From contig NZ_QTJR01000004.1 of NCBI RefSeq assembly GCF_003382285.1, positions 62,001 through 126,000 of the forward strand: 64,000 bases of DNA. The letters run 5' to 3'. Below are positions 62,090 to 64,000 of this stretch, in pieces (positions within the stretch are counted from its first letter, which is position 1; the number at the start of each line of letters is the position of its first letter). The position numbers and the translations under genes were made by a program. The notes beneath the pieces are model-generated. The model saw nothing but the letters and a program-made list of their open reading frames with translations. It made no database searches and was not told where the DNA came from. Source of the DNA: Lysobacter soli. GTDB taxonomy: Bacteria > Pseudomonadota > Gammaproteobacteria > Xanthomonadales > Xanthomonadaceae.

Positions 62090-62560
62090 TCAAAGCTGGG
62101 CTGCCAGCTCGTCGAGCAGCGCCTTGTGGGCGTTGGCGTCGATTTCGCGCTTGAGCAGCTTTTCGGCGCCGGTCACGGCCAGCGTGGAGACCTGCTTGCG
62201 CAGTTCCTCGCGGGCGCGGTTCGATGCCGCCGCAATCTCGGCTTCGGCCGCCGACTTCTGTCGGTTGGCTTCGGCGATCGCGTCGTTCTTGGCCTGGTCG
62301 ATGATCTGATTGGCGCGCTGGTGCGCCTGCTCGATGATCTCGTTGGCCTTCGTACGCGCGCTGCGCAGCTCGGCGTCGACGCTCTGCTGTGCCTGCGCGA
62401 GGTTCTTCTGGCTCTGCTCGGCAGCAGCCAGGCCCTCGGCAATCTTTTGTTGACGTTCTTCGATCGCCTTGTTCAGCGGCGGCCAAATGAACTTCATCGT
62501 GAACCAGATGAGGATCGCGAACGTGATCATCTGGCCGAAGAAGGTCATGTTGATATTCAT
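62090..62560 (-). CDS. atpF: ATP synthase Fo b subunit
   Basis: A 156-residue b subunit. One N-terminal membrane helix ([20 protein letters not shown]) is followed by [20 protein letters not shown] and a long charged coiled coil rich in Ala, Glu and Gln that forms the peripheral stalk. The C terminus is [15 protein letters not shown]. Confidence 0.97.
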   Translation of the reverse strand: MNINMTFFGQMITFAILIWFTMKFIWPPLNKAIEERQQKIAEGLAAAEQSQKNLAQAQQSVDAELRSARTKANEIIEQAHQRANQIIDQAKNDAIAEANRQKSAAEAEIAAASNRAREELRKQVSTLAVTGAEKLLKREIDANAHKALLDELAAQL

Positions 62561-62655
62561 GACAGCTCCGATGGAACGCTTGTCTTTCGGGCGGTTACGC
62601 CCGGGAGAGCCGCCCGGGTCACGGACGGCTCAATAGATCGGCTTGCGGCCCGGGA

Positions 62656-62943
<288 letters not shown>

Positions 62944-63011
62944 CTACTGAAACGTTTTGGTTTGGACGACTAAGGAAGGTGAAGCTTGGAAGGTGAAGCG
63001 GTAAAGCGAAA

Positions 63012-64000
<989 letters not shown>

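Overview
The window is GC-rich DNA from a gammaproteobacterium of the Xanthomonadaceae, most likely Lysobacter-like. Three things point that way: an Ax21-like outer-membrane protein, an atpIBEFHAGDC operon with glmU and glmS close by, and envelope proteins typical of the group. The family and genus are inferred from gene content, not from a search. Nearly everything is chromosomal and concerns the cell envelope. No insertion sequence, phage gene, rRNA, tRNA or CRISPR array was recognised.

Layout. 0-4 kb: a TldD/TldE protease pair, the TldD half with a twin-arginine signal, and a PhzF-family isomerase. 4.2-10.1 kb: a 1964-residue autotransporter with seven alternating Ig-like repeats. 10.4-13.4 kb: two tandem DUF1254/DUF1214 lipoproteins. 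13.5-19.9 kb: a leftward chaperone-usher fimbrial cluster (major pilin, chaperone, usher, two adhesin-like subunits). 20.2-25 kb: a RibD-like reductase, a GFA-family zinc protein, a secreted beta-helix protein, an L,D-transpeptidase next to an Lpp-like alanine-zipper lipoprotein, and a doubtful small membrane protein. 25.3-32.1 kb: a tightly coupled five-gene operon (hybrid histidine kinase, single-domain response regulator, TPR/YaiO-like outer-membrane barrel, membrane HEAT-repeat protein, family-2 glycosyltransferase) that looks like a sensor-coupled polysaccharide synthesis and export system. 32.4-38.6 kb: Hsp20, small proteins, a threonine synthase, a fasciclin protein whose ribosome binding site lies in a perfect 15-bp inverted repeat, a second beta-helix protein, and an SMI1/KNR4-like lipoprotein.

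38.9-45.2 kb is the least ordinary stretch. It holds ten small genes, mostly orphans of lower GC, all on the minus strand. A structured repeat of about 85 bp (two GTCCGC...GCGGAC hairpins) lies in nearly every gap, always in the same orientation and usually just 3' of a stop codon. I see eleven copies. The layout resembles a gene-cassette array, but the repeats do not match integron attC sites and no integrase is in view.

45.2-64 kb: glmS; a rightward MacAB-type exporter (adaptor, ATPase, two permeases) behind a clear sigma-54 promoter and palindrome, followed by its likely sigma-54-dependent regulator and NtrY-like kinase; glmU; an orphan GtrA; then the leftward ATP synthase operon, which runs off the right edge inside atpI. 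Start codons were adjusted to ribosome binding sites and signal peptides where the longest frame was implausible.
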